A program made the translations under genes and the position numbers. A DNA stretch of 64,000 nt, from contig JALJCS010000020.1 in the NCBI GenBank assembly GCA_023055355.1, forward strand, positions 5,811,001-5,875,000, given 5' to 3'. Shown one piece after another: positions 63,979-64,000 of this stretch. Numbering within the stretch: position 1 is the first letter of the stretch; every line of letters starts with the position of its first letter. The notes under the pieces were generated by a model, which had not been told where the DNA came from, made no database searches, and was given only the letters and a program-made list of their open reading frames with translations. The DNA comes from Agelaius tricolor. Lineage: Eukaryota; Chordata; Aves; Passeriformes; Icteridae.

Positions 63979-64000
63979 GAGATGTAAAAAGCCCAATCTA
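63979..64000 (+). repeat. 22-bp direct repeat, second copy, cut by window end
   Basis: Exact match to 62751-62772 up to the last base of the window. It could be the start of a tandem copy of the intervening 1.2 kb. Confidence 0.9.

Larger units (their letters stand above)
50018..64000 (-). other. Part of a long upstream GALNT9 intron
   Basis: The next upstream GALNT9 exon should encode the segment with I-G-C-S-F-V-V and the L-L-D-P-G-M and Y-G-G-E-N motifs. I searched both by eye on the minus strand and did not find it, so this intron is at least 15.1 kb and runs beyond the window. Plus-strand frames of 170 codons (57872-58384) and 130 codons (58924-59316) have no family resemblance and are within chance expectation. 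Short duplications and simple repeats are listed separately. Confidence 0.8.

Noticed and set aside
49546..64000. Search for the next upstream GALNT9 exon (I-G-C-S-F-V-V, L-L-D-P-G-M, Y-G-G-E-N segment)
   Set aside because: No minus-strand sequence encoding these motifs was found by eye, so the exon is taken to lie beyond the window.

Overview
The window reads as vertebrate nuclear DNA, most likely from a songbird (passerine). It is AT-rich with sparse, short, spliced coding exons. It holds three LTRs of types I associate with passerine endogenous retroviruses and one truncated fragment of CR1, the dominant bird LINE. There is no bacterial-style gene packing. The many 60-240 codon open frames are what chance gives in 64 kb.

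The one gene I can support is the 3' half of GALNT9 on the minus strand, a brain-type polypeptide N-acetylgalactosaminyltransferase of the Y subfamily (GALNT8/9/17/18). Five coding exons, in transcript order 48899-48714, 44814-44677, 42353-42258, 35916-35749 and 35050-34904, splice with GT/AG borders. Every exon is a whole number of codons and all introns are phase 0. Together they give 244 residues ending in a stop: the end of the GT-A catalytic domain (exons 1-2 here), then a ricin-type lectin domain (exons 3-5). About 360 N-terminal residues (cytosolic tail, membrane anchor, stem, first part of the catalytic domain) must lie beyond position 64000.

Layout: 1-33267 is intergenic DNA downstream of the gene with no supported gene. 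It contains a solo LTR with a clean 6-bp target duplication (22821-23191), immediately followed by a GC-rich minisatellite with a 175-183 bp unit (23489-24005). 33268-34903 is the probable 3' UTR. 34904-48899 carries the five exons and four introns. 48900-64000 is the beginning of a long upstream intron.

The most distinctive local structure is the first exon in the window. Its 186 bp sit in a gap of about 417 bp between two different LTRs, both antisense to the gene. Other structures are a 104-bp-period tandem duplication just upstream of the fourth exon, a short intron made largely of diverged A-rich repeat, and a 22-bp exact repeat whose second copy is cut by the window end. I found no RNA gene, CRISPR array or new biological system that the sequence supports.
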